Shown in pieces: positions 63,116-64,000 of a stretch of DNA of 64,000 nucleotides. The translations under genes were made by a program, and so were the position numbers. The notes beneath the pieces were generated by a model. It was given only the letters and a program-made list of their open reading frames with translations. It ran no database searches and was not told where the DNA came from. Position 1 is the first letter of the stretch, and every line of letters starts with the position of its first letter. Origin of the DNA: Candidatus Pantoea persica (GTDB lineage: Bacteria > Pseudomonadota > Gammaproteobacteria > Enterobacterales > Enterobacteriaceae); contig NZ_SMDS01000016.1 of assembly GCF_013753875.1 (NCBI RefSeq), forward strand, positions 248,001 through 312,000, read 5' to 3'.

Positions 63116-64000
63116 GTGAAGGAACGTAGTACTGAGCTGGTTCAGGGTTTTCGCCACACCGTTCCCTATATCAATGCCCACAGGGACAAAACCTTTGTCA
63201 TCATGCTGGGCGGCGAAGCCATCGAGCACGAGAATTTTTCCAGCATCGTTAACGATATCGGCCTGCTGCACAGTCTCGGCATTCGCCTGGTGTTGGTTTA
63301 CGGCGCGCGGCCGCAGATTGACGCCAGCCTAGCGGAACATCAGCTTGAGCCGGTTTACCACAAGTACACGCGCATTACCGACGCGCAGTCGCTGGAGCTG
63401 GTGAAGCAGGCTGCGGGCCGTTTGCAGCTCGATATCACGGCGCGCCTCTCGATGAGCCTCAACAATACGCCGCTTCAGGGCGCGCATATCAATGTGGTCA
63501 GCGGCAACTTTATTATCGCGCAGCCGCTGGGGGTCGATGACGGCGTCGACTACTGCCACAGCGGGCGCATTCGTCGCATCGACGAAGAGGCGATCCATCG
63601 GCAGCTTGATAACAACGCCATCGTGCTGCTCGGTCCGGTGGCGGTCTCCGTGACCGGCGAGAGCTTTAATCTGACGTCGGAAGAGGTGGCGACCCAGCTG
63701 GCGATTAAGCTGAAGGCGGAAAAAATGATCGGCTTCTGCTCTGAGCAGGGCGTGACCAGCCGCGACGGCGCAATTATCTCCGAGTTGTTCGCGAACGACG
63801 CCCAGGCGCGCATCGACGAGATGGAGAGCGACGGCGACTATATCTCCGGCACGGTGCGCTTCCTGCGCGGTGCGGTTAAGGCTTGCCGCAGCGGCGTGCG
63901 CCGCAGCCACCTGATCAGCTACCAGGAAGATGGCGCGCTGCTGCAGGAGCTGTTCTCGCGCGACGGCATCGGCACGCAGATCGTGATGGAGTCGAGCGAG
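63116..64000 (+). CDS. argA: Amino-acid N-acetyltransferase (N-acetylglutamate synthase), runs off the window
   Basis: From GTG 63116 the frame ([20 protein letters not shown]) is open for 295 residues to the window edge; E. coli ArgA has 443. The amino-acid-kinase-like domain is complete ('[20 protein letters not shown]', '[20 protein letters not shown]', '[20 protein letters not shown]') and the acetyltransferase domain begins after '[16 protein letters not shown]'. It commits glutamate to arginine synthesis and is feedback-inhibited by arginine. No damage in the visible part. Confidence 0.93.
   Translation, partial: MKERSTELVQGFRHTVPYINAHRDKTFVIMLGGEAIEHENFSSIVNDIGLLHSLGIRLVLVYGARPQIDASLAEHQLEPVYHKYTRITDAQSLELVKQAAGRLQLDITARLSMSLNNTPLQGAHINVVSGNFIIAQPLGVDDGVDYCHSGRIRRIDEEAIHRQLDNNAIVLLGPVAVSVTGESFNLTSEEVATQLAIKLKAEKMIGFCSEQGVTSRDGAIISELFANDAQARIDEMESDGDYISGTVRFLRGAVKACRSGVRRSHLISYQEDGALLQELFSRDGIGTQIVMESSE

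Overview
The window is a high-GC stretch of an Enterobacterales chromosome. Gene order closely follows E. coli blocks: phoR-phoB-sbcD, yaiA-aroL-yaiI-proC-psiF-iraP, thrW-proA-proB-phoE-crl-frsA-gpt-pepD, and yqcA-truC-yqcC-csrB-syd-queF-ppnN-xni-rlmM-ygdD-gcvA-gcvB-ygdI-csdA-tcdA-mltA-amiC-argA. Accessory genes (Rieske-FAD reductase, DUF2076, DUF421, autotransporter, lacZ-type galactosidase) suggest the Pantoea/Erwinia side of the order; this placement is inferred from memory of the families, not from a search.

The main property is massive, recent gene decay. About half of the recognisable genes are broken by nonsense codons (mostly TAG), single-base frameshifts, short in-frame deletions or large deletions that join halves of unrelated genes. 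Between them lie clean full-length genes: yaiA, aroL, proC, iraP, crl, gpt, pepD, syd, queF, xni, ygdD, ygdI, mltA, argA, three RNA genes and several small genes. Clean 0.8-1.5 kb genes beside riddled ones argue for real decay under selection, as in a recently host-restricted symbiont, rather than for random sequencing error.

Layout. 1-5 kb: remnants of acpH, an inositol monophosphatase, an acyltransferase, phoR, phoB, sbcD and an IclR regulator. 5.6-12.6 kb: yaiA, aroL, proC, iraP intact among broken yaiI, DUF2076, a Rieske-FAD reductase and psiF. 12.8-17.1 kb: convergent decayed lacZ and mdtG. 17.4-28 kb: small intact genes, a broken GGDEF-EAL protein, a CPBP protease, broken osmC, lldD, cheV, an MCP, a thioesterase and an alpha/beta hydrolase. 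28-33 kb: tRNA-Thr (thrW) and a prophage remnant (tail spike, Rz/Rz1, holin, lysozyme, repressor). 33-36 kb: broken proBA and phoE. 36-40 kb: a dead autotransporter. 40.7-44.3 kb: crl, frsA remnant, gpt, pepD. 44.3-50.2 kb: the galactarate/glucarate cluster, every gene broken. 50-64 kb: the yqcA-to-argA block with csrB and gcvB.

Whole modules have failed together: the Pho regulon (phoB, phoR, phoE, psiF), aldarate catabolism (garD, gudP, gudD, garL, garR, garK), chemotaxis and c-di-GMP signalling, the proline pathway before proC, cysteine desulfurase/TcdA, and several RNA modification enzymes. RpoS-related control genes (crl, iraP) and regulatory RNAs (csrB, gcvB) remain. I did not find a convincing new biological system; the most unusual content is the pattern of decay and what it spares.
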